Made by a program: the position numbers and the translations under genes. Of a stretch of 64,000 bases of DNA, positions 54,234 through 63,265 are shown in pieces; the first letter of the stretch is position 1, and the number at the start of each line of letters is the position of its first letter. Source of the DNA: Sinorhizobium sp. BG8 (GTDB taxonomy: Bacteria; Pseudomonadota; Alphaproteobacteria; Rhizobiales; Rhizobiaceae). Location: contig NZ_CP044012.1 of the NCBI RefSeq assembly GCF_016864555.1, positions 678,501 through 742,500 of the forward strand. Direction: 5' to 3'. The notes beneath the pieces are model-generated. The model was given only the letters and a program-made list of their open reading frames with translations, was not told where the DNA came from and did no database searches.

Positions 54234-54260
54234 AGGGTGCCGCCGCCCAAGCGGCACCCT
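54234..54260 (+). terminator. Intercistronic hairpin after binding-protein gene
   Basis: AGGGTGCCGC at 54234-54243 pairs perfectly with GCGGCACCCT at 54251-54260 across a 7-base loop. It lies between the binding protein stop and the LVIVD gene start. No T-run follows, so it is more likely an mRNA-stabilising or attenuating hairpin that raises binding-protein expression than a full stop. Confidence 0.65.
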
Positions 54261-54286
54261 CACCGTTTCCACCGAAAGTGACCGCC

Positions 54287-55531
54287 ATGAGCATTCCGAC
54301 ACCCGACTTCGCCCGAAACATGAAACTGATCGGTCATTCCGACATCGGAGGCCGCGGAGACGGGCTGCAGCTCATGGTGCATCGCGGCTTTGCGTATGTG
54401 GCCCACCCATGGTCGCAGGGATTTTCGATCGTCGACGTGCGCGACCCGAAGAACCCGGGCGCCGCAACCTACGTGCCGGCTCCGGCCAACACCTGGAACA
54501 TCCACCTCCAGACGCATGATGATCTTCTGCTGGTGATCAATGCCCTCGATCTCTTCGCCGATGTCGAGAATTTTGCCGACGAAAAGACCTATTACACGAA
54601 GTCCGTGGGCGACACCCTGGCCGGCAAGGGTCGCAAGCGTGCCTGGACTGCGGGCATGACCGTCTACGACATCTCCACGCCCGACAAGCCACGCAGGATC
54701 GGACAACTGGATGTCGAAGGCATCGGCTTTCACCGGCTCTGGTATGTCGGCGGCCGCTATGCCTATGCCTCGGCACTGCTCGACGGCTTCACGGACTACA
54801 TATTCGTGACCATCGACATGGCGGACCCGACGAGGCCGGAACTCGTCGGCCGGTGGTGGCTGCCAGGCATGAACAGGGCGGCCGGCGAAACGTCGAACGC
54901 ACCCGAGGGACGTCGGCATGCGCTTCACCACGCTCTGGTCGAGGGCAACACGGCCTATGCCTGCTGGCGCGATGGCGGGCTTACCCTGCTCGACATAACG
55001 GACCACGCACGCCCGAAGCTCATCAAGCACCACAACTGGTGCCCGCCCTATGGCGGAGGCACCCACTCGCCCCTGCCCCTTCCCGCCCGCAACCTGCTCG
55101 TCGTTGCCGACGAAGCGGTGCTGGACAATGAGGAGGACGGGCGCAAGCACACCTGGGTCTTCGACATCCGCGAGCCGACGAACCCAATCAGCATTTCGAC
55201 CTTTCCTATACCGAACGAGATCGACTATGCGAAGAAGGGCGGCCATTTCGGACCGCATAACCTGCACGAGAACCGGCCCGGTTCCTTCGTGTCCGACACG
55301 CTGATCTTCGCTACCTGGCAGAACGCCGGCATCCGCGCCTTCGACATTTCCGATCCCTATCATCCGCGGGAAACCGGCGCGCTCGTGCCTGCCGCACCAA
55401 ACACGATGACGGACAAGCGCCCCGGACGCCCGAAGGTGATCCAGTCCGCCGACGTCTTCGTCGACAGGAACGGCCTCATCTACGCAACGGACTACAACGC
55501 CGGGCTCGAAATCATAGAGTATCTCGGCTGA
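54287..55531 (+). CDS. LVIVD-repeat beta-propeller protein
   Basis: 414 aa from the ATG at 54287. Repeats of the LVIVD type are visible: GFSIVDVRDPKNPG, MTVYDISTPDKPRR, LTLLDITDHARPKL, TWVFDIREPTNPI and IRAFDISDPYHPRE, forming a beta-propeller. There is no signal peptide, so it is probably cytoplasmic. A conserved HHNWCPPYGGGTHS segment (about 245-258) gives His and Cys residues that could bind metal. The gene lies 73 bp after a ribose-type ABC operon with only a hairpin between, so co-expression is likely. Enzymatic role is unknown; a modifying enzyme for the imported ligand is a guess. Confidence 0.82.
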   Translation: MSIPTPDFARNMKLIGHSDIGGRGDGLQLMVHRGFAYVAHPWSQGFSIVDVRDPKNPGAATYVPAPANTWNIHLQTHDDLLLVINALDLFADVENFADEKTYYTKSVGDTLAGKGRKRAWTAGMTVYDISTPDKPRRIGQLDVEGIGFHRLWYVGGRYAYASALLDGFTDYIFVTIDMADPTRPELVGRWWLPGMNRAAGETSNAPEGRRHALHHALVEGNTAYACWRDGGLTLLDITDHARPKLIKHHNWCPPYGGGTHSPLPLPARNLLVVADEAVLDNEEDGRKHTWVFDIREPTNPISISTFPIPNEIDYAKKGGHFGPHNLHENRPGSFVSDTLIFATWQNAGIRAFDISDPYHPRETGALVPAAPNTMTDKRPGRPKVIQSADVFVDRNGLIYATDYNAGLEIIEYLG

Positions 55532-55566
55532 GCCGTCGGCGAACGGCAATTCTCATACAACGGAAC

Positions 55567-55604
55567 CGCCGGCCCGCATCGTGCATCGCACCCTTGGGCC
55601 GGCG
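55567..55604. terminator. Bidirectional hairpin between convergent LVIVD and alpha/beta hydrolase genes
   Basis: CGCCGGCCC at 55567-55575 pairs perfectly over 9 bp with GGGCCGGCG at 55596-55604, loop of 20 bases. It sits midway between two convergent stops (55531 and 55612), the expected place for a shared terminator. Confidence 0.65.
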
Positions 55605-55611
55605 TATATGA

Positions 55612-56574
55612 TCAGCTCTTGATGAAGGCCAGCAGATCGGGATTGATTACATCCGCCTGGGTGGTCAGCATGCCGTGCGGGTAACCCTCATAGACCTTGA
55701 GCGTGCCGTTCTTCAGGAGCTTCACGGCGAGGCGCGCTGAATCGTCGATCGGCACAATCTGGTCGTCGTCACCGTGCATCACCAGCGTCGGGACATCGAT
55801 CTTCTTGAGGTCCTCCGTGAAGTCTGTCTCGGAGAAGGCCTTGATGCCCTCGTAGTGCGCCTTGGCGCTTCCCATCATGCCCTGCCGCCACCAGTTCTGG
55901 ATGACGCCGGGATAGACCTTCGCATCCGGACGGTTGAAGCCGTAGAACGGGCCGCTGGGGATATCGAGGAAGAACTGGGCACGATTGGCGGCAAGCTGAG
56001 CACGGAAACCGTCGAAGACCTCGATCGGCAGGCCACCAGGGTTTGCAGGAGTCTTGACCATGAGTGGCGGAACCGCGCCGACCATCACCAGCTTGGCCAC
56101 ACGGCCCTTGCCGTGACGCGCGACATAGGCCGCAGCCTCGCCGCCGCCGGTCGAGTGCCCGATGTGGATGGCATCGCGCAAGTCCAGCTTGTTGGTAAGT
56201 GCGGCGACGTCAGCCGAATAATGGTCCATGTCGTGGCCATCGCTGACCTGGGTCGAACGGCCATGCCCGCGACGATCATGGGCGATGACGCGATAGCCCT
56301 GCTGGACGAAATACAGCATCTGCACGTCCCAATCGTCGGAGGAAAGGGGCCAGCCGTGATGGAAGACAATCGGCTGGCCGCTGCCCCAATCCTTGTAGAA
56401 GATCTCGACGCCGTCCTCGGTCTTGATGAAATCCTGGCTCATGGAAACCGTTCCTTTGCTTTGGTTCGAGGTTGAGTTCTGCGCTGCTATTGCCGGTGCG
56501 GCCATGACGAGCGAAAGCGATGCACCTGCAAGAAGGGTTTGCCGGCGCGAGAGGGGAAGAGTGAAATCAGACAT
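55612..56574 (-). CDS. Alpha/beta hydrolase (haloperoxidase/arylesterase-like) with Tat signal
   Basis: 320 aa from the ATG at 56574. A twin-arginine signal, [15 protein letters not shown] at about 8-22, suggests export of a folded protein, with cleavage near AIAAQ. The hydrolase core has GWPLSSDDW, nucleophile in [15 protein letters not shown], acid in [10 protein letters not shown] and His in YEGYPHGML. This is the non-heme chloroperoxidase/esterase subfamily; substrate unknown. It is last gene of the minus-strand group before the convergent LVIVD gene. Confidence 0.9.
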   Translation of the reverse strand: MSDFTLPLSRRQTLLAGASLSLVMAAPAIAAQNSTSNQSKGTVSMSQDFIKTEDGVEIFYKDWGSGQPIVFHHGWPLSSDDWDVQMLYFVQQGYRVIAHDRRGHGRSTQVSDGHDMDHYSADVAALTNKLDLRDAIHIGHSTGGGEAAAYVARHGKGRVAKLVMVGAVPPLMVKTPANPGGLPIEVFDGFRAQLAANRAQFFLDIPSGPFYGFNRPDAKVYPGVIQNWWRQGMMGSAKAHYEGIKAFSETDFTEDLKKIDVPTLVMHGDDDQIVPIDDSARLAVKLLKNGTLKVYEGYPHGMLTTQADVINPDLLAFIKS

Positions 56575-56727
56575 GGAAAGCTGCTCCGAAGAGTATCGAG
56601 TACGCCGCAACCCACTCGCCCTCCCGTTGCGTGGCCGCGACATTACAGCTGTGTCCGTATCCGTTCTTGATGCTTTCGATCGCGTTTTGGATGATAGGCC
56701 TCGCGCCCGGACGCAAACAACTATCCC

Positions 56728-58350
56728 TCAGTGCGCTTTGTGACCTCGCCCGTGACGCGGCCGATCGACCGACAGGAGATGGTGCACGACGGGTTTCTCC
56801 GGTCCCTTGTGATAGGCTTGAACCTCCGCCTGGATATCGGCGTCTGCCTTGGAGACACGCCTGTGCTGTCTCAGATGCTCCGCCCAGGATTCGACCATGA
56901 ACCACTCGACGATCCGCTCCGAATTTCCGGTGTCCTCGGTCACGCCCCAACCGTAGGCCCCATCCTTGCGCCGCTCGCCCGATAGGCGGAACAGCGCGTC
57001 GAGGAAGGCCGGGCGGTCTGCCGCATCGACCCGGTATTCGATCAGCACGAGAACTGGGCCGCGGTCGTGCTCGACCGTCTCGGCGATGAACGGTTCGGGC
57101 CAATGGTTCGAGGCCACGAGGTCCGCTTCGCCCTTCGGCAGCTTGATTACGTGAAATACGATTCCCGCGATAAAGAGACCGACAGCGCCGATCACGAGCG
57201 TCGTGGATATGCCTAGCATCTGCGCGACGGCACCCCAGGCCAGACTACCGGCCGTCATCGCCCCGTTGAACACCGTCAGATACACCGCCAGCGAACGCCC
57301 CCTCACCCAGTTCGGAAGGATCGACTGGGCAGCGCCGTTAAGCGTCGTCAGTGCCGTGATCCAGGCGCCGCCCAGTGCAAGCAGGACCAGGACGGCAACC
57401 CATTTCGCCGGCGCGAGCGATAGCACGCCCATGACAAGCGCCGTGACGACAGCCGCTCCAAGGAGCAGGCCGTCTGCGTCGAACCGGAGCCTGAGCCTCG
57501 GCATCAGCAAAGCCCCGCCAATCGCGCCCACACCGACTGCACCGAGCAGGATACCGTAGAAACCGGCGTCTCCCCCGAGGAGATTGCGCGCGACGAGCGG
57601 CAAGAGTGCCCAGACCGAACTGGAAAACGCGAAGAAGACCGCAGCCCTCAGCAGGACGACATGCAGTTCGTGGCTCGCCTTCGCATAGCGCAGCCCCGCC
57701 CGGAAAGCTCCGAGGAAGCGCTCAGAAAGCGCGTCATCGGCGGCGGCTGGCCTTTTCCACCAGACAAGTGCGGCAATGACGAACACATAGCTGATGACGT
57801 CGACCCCGTAGGTGACGGCCGCACCGAACGAGGCGAGGATCAAACCACCGGCCGCAGGACCGATCGCACGGGAAATGTTGATGCCCAGCGAGTTGAGCGC
57901 CACGGCACTCTTGACGTCCTGCCGCGCGACGAGCTCCGGAACAATCGCCTGCCAGGTCGGCGCCATCAGCGCCGCGCCGATGCCGCCAACGAAGGTGAGT
58001 GCGACGAGCGAGGTGATGGACTGGAGCCCGGAGGCGGACAGGAGAAGCAGCGTGATGCTGACGCTCGCCAGCAAGAACTGGATGAACAGGAGGAACTTGC
58101 GACGATCGAGAATATCCGACAGCACACCGGCTGGTATCGCAAGCAGAAAGATCGGCAGCGTGGCCGCCGCCTGGACCATGGCGACCGCCGCCGGTGACGC
58201 CGAGAGGTCCGTGACCAGCCAGGAACTGGCAACGTCGCGGATGAAGCTACCGGTGTTGCCGACCACCGTTGCAATCCAGAGCACGGCGAAGACGCGCTGC
58301 CGCAGAGGAGCGAATCCGCTTGGGGTGGGTGCTGCAGCCTTGTCGTTCAT
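56728..58350 (-). CDS. MFS exporter with C-terminal antibiotic-biosynthesis-monooxygenase-like domain
   Basis: 540 aa. Twelve membrane spans occupy roughly residues 15-405 (LRQRVFAVLWIATVVGNTGSF; RFLGAFRAGLRYAKASHEL loop), as in the enterobactin-exporter-like MFS_3 family. A soluble C-terminal domain of about 120 residues follows from residue 420 (PVLVLIEYRVDAADRPAFLDALF), like a dimeric alpha-beta barrel, and ends in a His-rich tail. Such fusions are known in this MFS family and usually export small molecules. Substrate unknown. It shares its strand with DoxX and amidohydrolase genes. Confidence 0.9.
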   Translation of the reverse strand: MNDKAAAPTPSGFAPLRQRVFAVLWIATVVGNTGSFIRDVASSWLVTDLSASPAAVAMVQAAATLPIFLLAIPAGVLSDILDRRKFLLFIQFLLASVSITLLLLSASGLQSITSLVALTFVGGIGAALMAPTWQAIVPELVARQDVKSAVALNSLGINISRAIGPAAGGLILASFGAAVTYGVDVISYVFVIAALVWWKRPAAADDALSERFLGAFRAGLRYAKASHELHVVLLRAAVFFAFSSSVWALLPLVARNLLGGDAGFYGILLGAVGVGAIGGALLMPRLRLRFDADGLLLGAAVVTALVMGVLSLAPAKWVAVLVLLALGGAWITALTTLNGAAQSILPNWVRGRSLAVYLTVFNGAMTAGSLAWGAVAQMLGISTTLVIGAVGLFIAGIVFHVIKLPKGEADLVASNHWPEPFIAETVEHDRGPVLVLIEYRVDAADRPAFLDALFRLSGERRKDGAYGWGVTEDTGNSERIVEWFMVESWAEHLRQHRRVSKADADIQAEVQAYHKGPEKPVVHHLLSVDRPRHGRGHKAH

Positions 58351-58413
58351 GCGTATCCTTCCGGCATTTGTAGGCTATGTCTTGAGTGAATGCGCGCGGG
58401 ATCCAGCCGGCAA

Positions 58414-58863
58414 TCAGCTCCAGTCGCCCTCTCCGCGGCGCCATTTGTGCAGGTCGTACCAGGCGACGAGAAGAAACGCGCCGACGAGGCCGAGATGCTC
58501 GAAGAAGGAATTCGTCGCCATGAAGCGCTCCTGCCCCAAGGGCATTTCCCAGAAGCGTAGCGCAAGCAACGTGGCGACCAGAGTGAAGGCGGCAAGGGCC
58601 AATGCGCCGATCCAGCGGCAGAAGCCGGTTATCACCATCGCCGACGTTCCAAGCTCGAACAGAATGACCACGGCGGCGATGGGCCTGGCCGGCAGCAGCC
58701 CGAAATGCTCCATTTCCGCGACGGCGCTTCCGAAATCAAAGAGCTTGAACAACCCGCCCTGGATATAGGCGGAGCAGAGCAGAAGCAGCCCGAGCCAGCG
58801 AACCGGGTGGCTGGTGAATACCGGCGTGCAGACTCTCGCGAGTTTTGCTTCCATTGTCGGCAT
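58414..58863 (-). CDS. DoxX family membrane protein
   Basis: 149 aa with four membrane spans (WLGLLLLCSAYIQGGLFKLFDFG; GLLPARPIAAVVILFELGTSAMVITG; GALALAAFTLVATLLALRFWEM; LGLVGAFLLVAWY). The FKLFDF after the first span is the DoxX pattern. DoxX proteins are linked to membrane redox or stress responses. The two nearby hydrolases and MFS gene suggest a shared stress-related unit; function is not clear. Start at 58863. Confidence 0.88.
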   Translation of the reverse strand: MPTMEAKLARVCTPVFTSHPVRWLGLLLLCSAYIQGGLFKLFDFGSAVAEMEHFGLLPARPIAAVVILFELGTSAMVITGFCRWIGALALAAFTLVATLLALRFWEMPLGQERFMATNSFFEHLGLVGAFLLVAWYDLHKWRRGEGDWS

Positions 58864-58900
58864 GTTCGTCTTTCCTTCGCGAACTCTCTTGATTCTATTG

Positions 58901-60883
58901 TCAGACGGCCCAGCACGAGCAGCCGAGAGCGCCGAAGAAACCCTTCAGATCGGCGATCGGCAGCCTCGATGTCCATGCGCCCGCATGGTCGTGGCCATGA
59001 ACGCCGCAACCGCTGGAGCAACCGCAGGACGCGATGGCCGTTCGCCGCAGCGAGTTCCTGCCAGCCCCTTCCGGCTCGCCCCATGCGCCATAGCCACCGA
59101 ATGTACGCACAGGCGACCAGTCCGGCATTGCTGGGGGCACCGGGTTGTCGTCAAGAGGGGCGAAGTCGCCCGCGGCATAGACGACCCGTCCACCGACCAT
59201 GGTGAGATCCGAGGTGAGGAACGAGATCTCGTCTTCGGCGCAGGCAAAGAAGTCCTTGCTCGGCACGATGAGGTCGGCAAGCTGTCCCTTCTCGATCCTT
59301 CCCTTGCGCCCCTCCTCGTTCGAGAACCACTGGACCTTCTCGGTCCACATGCGCAAAGCCGTTTCGCGGTCGAGGCAGTTGCGGCGCGGATAGAGCTGCA
59401 TGCCGCCGACCGTCTTGCCCGTCACCATCCAGGAAAGTGAAACCCAGGGATTGTAGGAGGCGACGCGCGTGGCGTCCGTGCCGGCAGAGACATTCACGCC
59501 CTTCTCCAGCATGCGCGCGACGGGCGGGGTGGCCTCCGCGGCGCCGTGGCCATAGCGCTCGACAAAGTACTCGCCCTGATAGGCCATGCGATGCTGCACG
59601 GCGATGCCGCCGCCGAGCGCTGCGATGCGGTCGATGGAGCGCTCGGAGATCGTCTCGGCATGGTCGAAGAACCAGTTGATGCCTTCGAGCGGGATATCCT
59701 GGTTGACCTTCTCGAAAACGTCGAGCGCGCGGCTGATCGTTTCGTCGTAGGTCGCATGCAATCGCCATGGCCACCGGTTCTCCGCGAGAATCCGCACGAC
59801 CTCCTCGAGCTCGCCTTCCATTTCCGGCGGCATATCGGGTCGCGGCTCACGAAAATCCTCGAAATCCGCCGCCGAGAACACCAGCATTTCGCCGGCACCG
59901 TTGTGTCGGAAATAGTCGTTGCCCTGCTTGTACTTCACGGAGGAGGTCCATTTAAGGAAATCCTCCTTCTCCTGTTTCGGCTTCTGCGTGAAAAGGTTGT
60001 AGGCGAGCCTCACCGTCATTTGCCCTTCGTCGGAGAGCTTTTGAATGACGGCATAATCATCCGGATAGTTCTGGAAACCGCCACCCGCATCGATGACGCT
60101 GGTAACGCCGAGCCGGTTCAGTTCGCGCATGAAGTGACGGGTCGAATTGACCTGATAGTCGAAGGGAAGCTTCGGTCCCTTGGCCAGCGTCGAATAGAGA
60201 ATTCCGGCATTGGGCTTGGCGAGCAGCAATCCGGTCGGATTGCCGTTGGCATCGCGCGTAATCTCGCCGCCGGGCGGGTTCGGCGTGTCCCTCGTATAGC
60301 CGACGGCGCGCAACGCGGCGCCGTTCAGCAGGGCACGGTCGTAGAGATGGAGAAGGAAAACCGGTGTATCTGGAGCAATGGCATTGATCTCCTCGATCGT
60401 CGGCAATCGCTTTTCCGCGAACTGGTGCTCGGTGAAGCCTCCGACAACGCGAACCCATTGCGGTGCGGGCGTTGCCGCGACCTGCCGCTTCAACATGTCC
60501 ATTGCATCGGCCAGCGAGCGCACGCCGTCCCACCGAAGTTCCATGTTGTAGTTAAGTCCACCGCGAACAACGTGGGTGTGGTTGTCGTTGAGACCCGGCA
60601 GCACGCGTCTCCCCTTGAGGTCGACGATCCTCGTGTCCGGACCTGCGAGCGCCATGATCTCGCTGTCTTCCCCGACGGCCAGGAACTTGCCATCCTTGAT
60701 GGCAACGGCCGACACTGCCGGCTTTGCACGGTCGAGAGTGGTGATCAGGCCTCGGTGCAGAATGAGGTCGGGCGTCATGGAAGCATCTCCGGTCGATTCA
60801 GGGCCGGCGGCACGCGCCGGCGAAAAGAGGGCTGGCAGGGCAAGGGCCGATGCCGCGCCGAGAATGGTACGGCGCGTCGGCAT
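58901..60883 (-). CDS. Tat-exported amidohydrolase (YtcJ-like) with Cys/His-rich C-terminus
   Basis: 660 aa from the ATG at 60883; a 36-codon upstream extension overlaps XapX and is rejected. A twin-arginine signal (PTRRTILGAASALALPALF, residues 2-20) precedes the amidohydrolase domain. The metal site DNHTHVVRGG lies near 100-109, and further metal/active segments are DAGGGFQNYP, FDHAETISER and SAGTDATRV. YtcJ-type enzymes hydrolyse amides or related bonds; substrate unknown. The C-terminal tail (about 610-660) is unusual: it holds SCGCSSGCGVHGHDH, a dense cluster of Cys and His that could bind metal. Its start overlaps the XapX stop. Confidence 0.9.
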   Translation of the reverse strand: MPTRRTILGAASALALPALFSPARAAGPESTGDASMTPDLILHRGLITTLDRAKPAVSAVAIKDGKFLAVGEDSEIMALAGPDTRIVDLKGRRVLPGLNDNHTHVVRGGLNYNMELRWDGVRSLADAMDMLKRQVAATPAPQWVRVVGGFTEHQFAEKRLPTIEEINAIAPDTPVFLLHLYDRALLNGAALRAVGYTRDTPNPPGGEITRDANGNPTGLLLAKPNAGILYSTLAKGPKLPFDYQVNSTRHFMRELNRLGVTSVIDAGGGFQNYPDDYAVIQKLSDEGQMTVRLAYNLFTQKPKQEKEDFLKWTSSVKYKQGNDYFRHNGAGEMLVFSAADFEDFREPRPDMPPEMEGELEEVVRILAENRWPWRLHATYDETISRALDVFEKVNQDIPLEGINWFFDHAETISERSIDRIAALGGGIAVQHRMAYQGEYFVERYGHGAAEATPPVARMLEKGVNVSAGTDATRVASYNPWVSLSWMVTGKTVGGMQLYPRRNCLDRETALRMWTEKVQWFSNEEGRKGRIEKGQLADLIVPSKDFFACAEDEISFLTSDLTMVGGRVVYAAGDFAPLDDNPVPPAMPDWSPVRTFGGYGAWGEPEGAGRNSLRRTAIASCGCSSGCGVHGHDHAGAWTSRLPIADLKGFFGALGCSCWAV

Positions 60884-61173
60884 CAGCTTGCGTTCCGCTT
60901 GGAGCGCGTCGCCTCGGTCGTTACGTCGGCGCTCACCGAGCCTCCCTTCGGAAGATGCCCGAACATGTGCGGCTTGACGTGGTGGATCCAAGACGCAATT
61001 GCCGGCTCCCGGTTCCAGAGCGTGCGAGCGAATGGCACGACCTGCTCACCGACCAGGATGCCCAACAAACCCACGAGCGCCACAACGGGTGGTGCGGGGG
61101 ATCGGACGTTCAGGAGCGAATAGATTATGCCGACGAGCAGTCCGGCTCCGAGCGAAAGGAGATACATCTTCAT
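60883..61173 (-). CDS. XapX-domain membrane protein
   Basis: 96 aa from the ATG at 61173. Two hydrophobic helices (YLLSLGAGLLVGIIYSLLNV, PPVVALVGLLGILVGEQVVP) are the XapX hallmark, with a polar tail rich in His and basic residues. XapX proteins are small membrane proteins of unknown role often found beside amidohydrolase genes of this type. Its stop overlaps the amidohydrolase start (ATGA), so the two are coupled. Confidence 0.87.
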   Translation of the reverse strand: MKMYLLSLGAGLLVGIIYSLLNVRSPAPPVVALVGLLGILVGEQVVPFARTLWNREPAIASWIHHVKPHMFGHLPKGGSVSADVTTEATRSKRNAS

Positions 61174-61258
61174 CGTAGTTTCCTTCACGGATTGCGGTGG
61201 CCGTTCCGATCAGCACTGAGCGGATCGGAACGGCATTCGGCCGAATGGCCGACAGATG

Positions 61259-61915
61259 TCAGTGTCCTTCCGACGCCCCGAACATCGACTTGGCATAGAT
61301 GATGCCAAGCCCGTACGATCCGCCGAACTTCTTGGCGATGCCGGTCGTCATGTCGTAGGTCTCGGTGCGAGCCCAGTCACGCTGCAATTCCAGCATGTAT
61401 TGCAGGGAGGTCATCGGCCGGACGCCGGCCTGGACCATGCGGTCCATCGCACGCTCGTGAGCCTCGTCGGAAACATCGCCGCACGCATCGGCGATCACGT
61501 AGACCTCGAAGCCCTGGTCCAGAGCCGAAAGCGTCGGGCCGACGATGCAAACGCTGGTCCACAGTCCGCAGAACACAAGGCGCTTCTTGCCGATACGATT
61601 GACCTCGTCGATGACGGCAGCATCTTCCCAGGTGTTCATGGACGTGCGGTCCAGAAGCTTCTGCCCCGGGAAGGCCTCCGTGATCTCGGCGAACATCGGA
61701 CCGGAGAAGGTCTTTTCGGCAACGGTCGTCAGAATGGTCGAGACACCGAAGCCAACGGCCGCGTTTGCGACCAGCGCGGCGTTGTTGCGCAACAGGACAG
61801 CGTCGATCGACTTGGTCGCAAAGGCCATCTGCGACTGGAAATCGATCATGATCAGCGTGTGATCCTTCGGCGAAACGAGAAGGTTGCCGGGCGTCGGCGT
61901 GGCGGAAAGGGTCAT
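61259..61915 (-). CDS. Isochorismatase-family hydrolase (YcaC-like)
   Basis: 218 aa. Cysteine hydrolase of the isochorismatase fold: catalytic Asp in HTLIMIDFQSQM near residue 25, a Lys in GKKRLVFCGLWTSVCIVGPTL near 133, and the nucleophilic Cys in WTSVC. The fold and length fit YcaC-like hydrolases with small amide or unknown substrates. It is about 85 bp upstream of XapX and is read in the same direction, probably one unit controlled by the AraC gene just upstream. Confidence 0.9.
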   Translation of the reverse strand: MTLSATPTPGNLLVSPKDHTLIMIDFQSQMAFATKSIDAVLLRNNAALVANAAVGFGVSTILTTVAEKTFSGPMFAEITEAFPGQKLLDRTSMNTWEDAAVIDEVNRIGKKRLVFCGLWTSVCIVGPTLSALDQGFEVYVIADACGDVSDEAHERAMDRMVQAGVRPMTSLQYMLELQRDWARTETYDMTTGIAKKFGGSYGLGIIYAKSMFGASEGH

Positions 61916-62063
61916 GGTCTTGGCCTCATTGGTTCAGGGTTTCCAACTGGGTCCCGACTATGCCTTCCGGTACGATCCGTTTCTTGTAGGCAAAGAGGCA
62001 TTTTTGAAGATTCTGATCGTTGCCGGCCCGGCCACGCCGCCCGGCCGGCTTCACGGTTTGGCG

Positions 62064-62971
62064 CTATGACTGCCTGCTCCGCCGCCAGGCTCCGGGCGTT
62101 GTTCCCGTCGCCTGGACAAAGGCGCGCGTGAAATGGCTCTGGTCCGAAAAGCCGCAGGCTGTCGCGATCTCCTTGAGCGGCGTGCGTGAGAATTCGAGAA
62201 AATCGTAAGCTTTTTCAATTCGTTGCTGCATGAGCCATTGGTAGGGTGTCTTGCCCATGGTTTCGCGGAAAGCACGAAGGAATGTGGCCTGCGAGAGATT
62301 GCATGCCACCGCGAGGTCCTCGATCGCGAGATCGCCGTTGAGCCTGCTCTGAACGAGATCCTTCATGGCCGACTGCGCGTGATGGGAGAGCTTGCGCCCC
62401 CTTGCTGCCGTTGAGGTCTGGCCGTTACCGTACTGCTGCACCACATGGATGCCGATTGCCACCGAAAGCTGGTCGACAAACAGGGCGCTCCTGTCGGCAC
62501 GCCCGTCGAGGGTCGCAAACAGGGCACCCATCATGCCGCCTAGCACCGGATCGGGTCGCCCGACGAAGCACTCCAGCTCGCTGACGCGGGCAAGGTCAGC
62601 CTCATGCGCGATCCGGTCGATCGCACTGTGTCCCAGTTCGAGCAGCACGAAGTCGAAGGAGCCGCTCAAATCCGCCTGATAGGCATCAGAGAAGTTCCGA
62701 AGATAGACGGCGTTTTCCTCGAAATCGTGCACGGTCGAATGATGCTGCTCGAAGATCCGGCGTCTATGGCCGCCCGAGACGGAGAGGCCCAGAAGGTACC
62801 CCGGCCCGTCGCGGGCGTACTGACCCTGTCTGGCGGCGCCATCGCGGCCTTCTTGCGATGGAAGGTCATGTTCCTGCCTTCAATCGTCCGGTCCTCGGCC
62901 AACGTATTGAGAGAACAACCAAGGCTGTCGCGCGGCAGGGGAACCGAAAGAATCGAAGATGTGCCCGTCAT
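62064..62971 (-). pseudogene. AraC family transcriptional regulator, probable frameshift in N-terminal half
   Basis: The C-terminal 200 residues are clear AraC: two helix-turn-helix units (AIEDLAVACNLSQATFLRAFRE; PLKEIATACGFSDQSHFTRAF) and an N-terminal sensor-like segment from GYLLGLSVSGG. That frame has no proper start: a TGA lies just upstream at about 62880. A start at ATG 62971 (MTGTSSILSVPLPRDS) in the neighbouring frame gives the missing N-terminus. One added base near the 62870-62882 GG/CC run joins them into about 302 aa, the normal AraC length. As written it would start late (GTG 62732) without the full sensor domain. Probably regulates the isochorismatase/amidohydrolase unit. Confidence 0.68.
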
Positions 62972-63265
62972 GCCGTTTGATCCCGCAGATTGAGTTGCGC
63001 ACGTCGAGGAACTGGTCGGCAATGGCGGCGCCGCATGTTCGATTGTTCCCAGCACAAGAGATGAAAATGTGTCGCCGATTCATGGCATGTCGTCGGATGA
63101 TCGCCGCCGGGAGGGCGACATTCTTGTACGAAAATCGCCTCTTTTGAACAATCCGACACGAGAGGGCGACGGTTCCTCAAATGGAATCATCGCCTTGGCC
63201 CGGAGGAACGGTGCTGGTGAATGCCAGTCCGGGATACCGAGCCGGATCCACGAAGCGGTTTGGCC

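Noticed and set aside
53999-54286. N-terminal extension of the LVIVD reading frame into the binding protein gene
   Set aside because: It overlaps the binding protein in another frame and adds no conserved residues; ATG 54287 is the better start.
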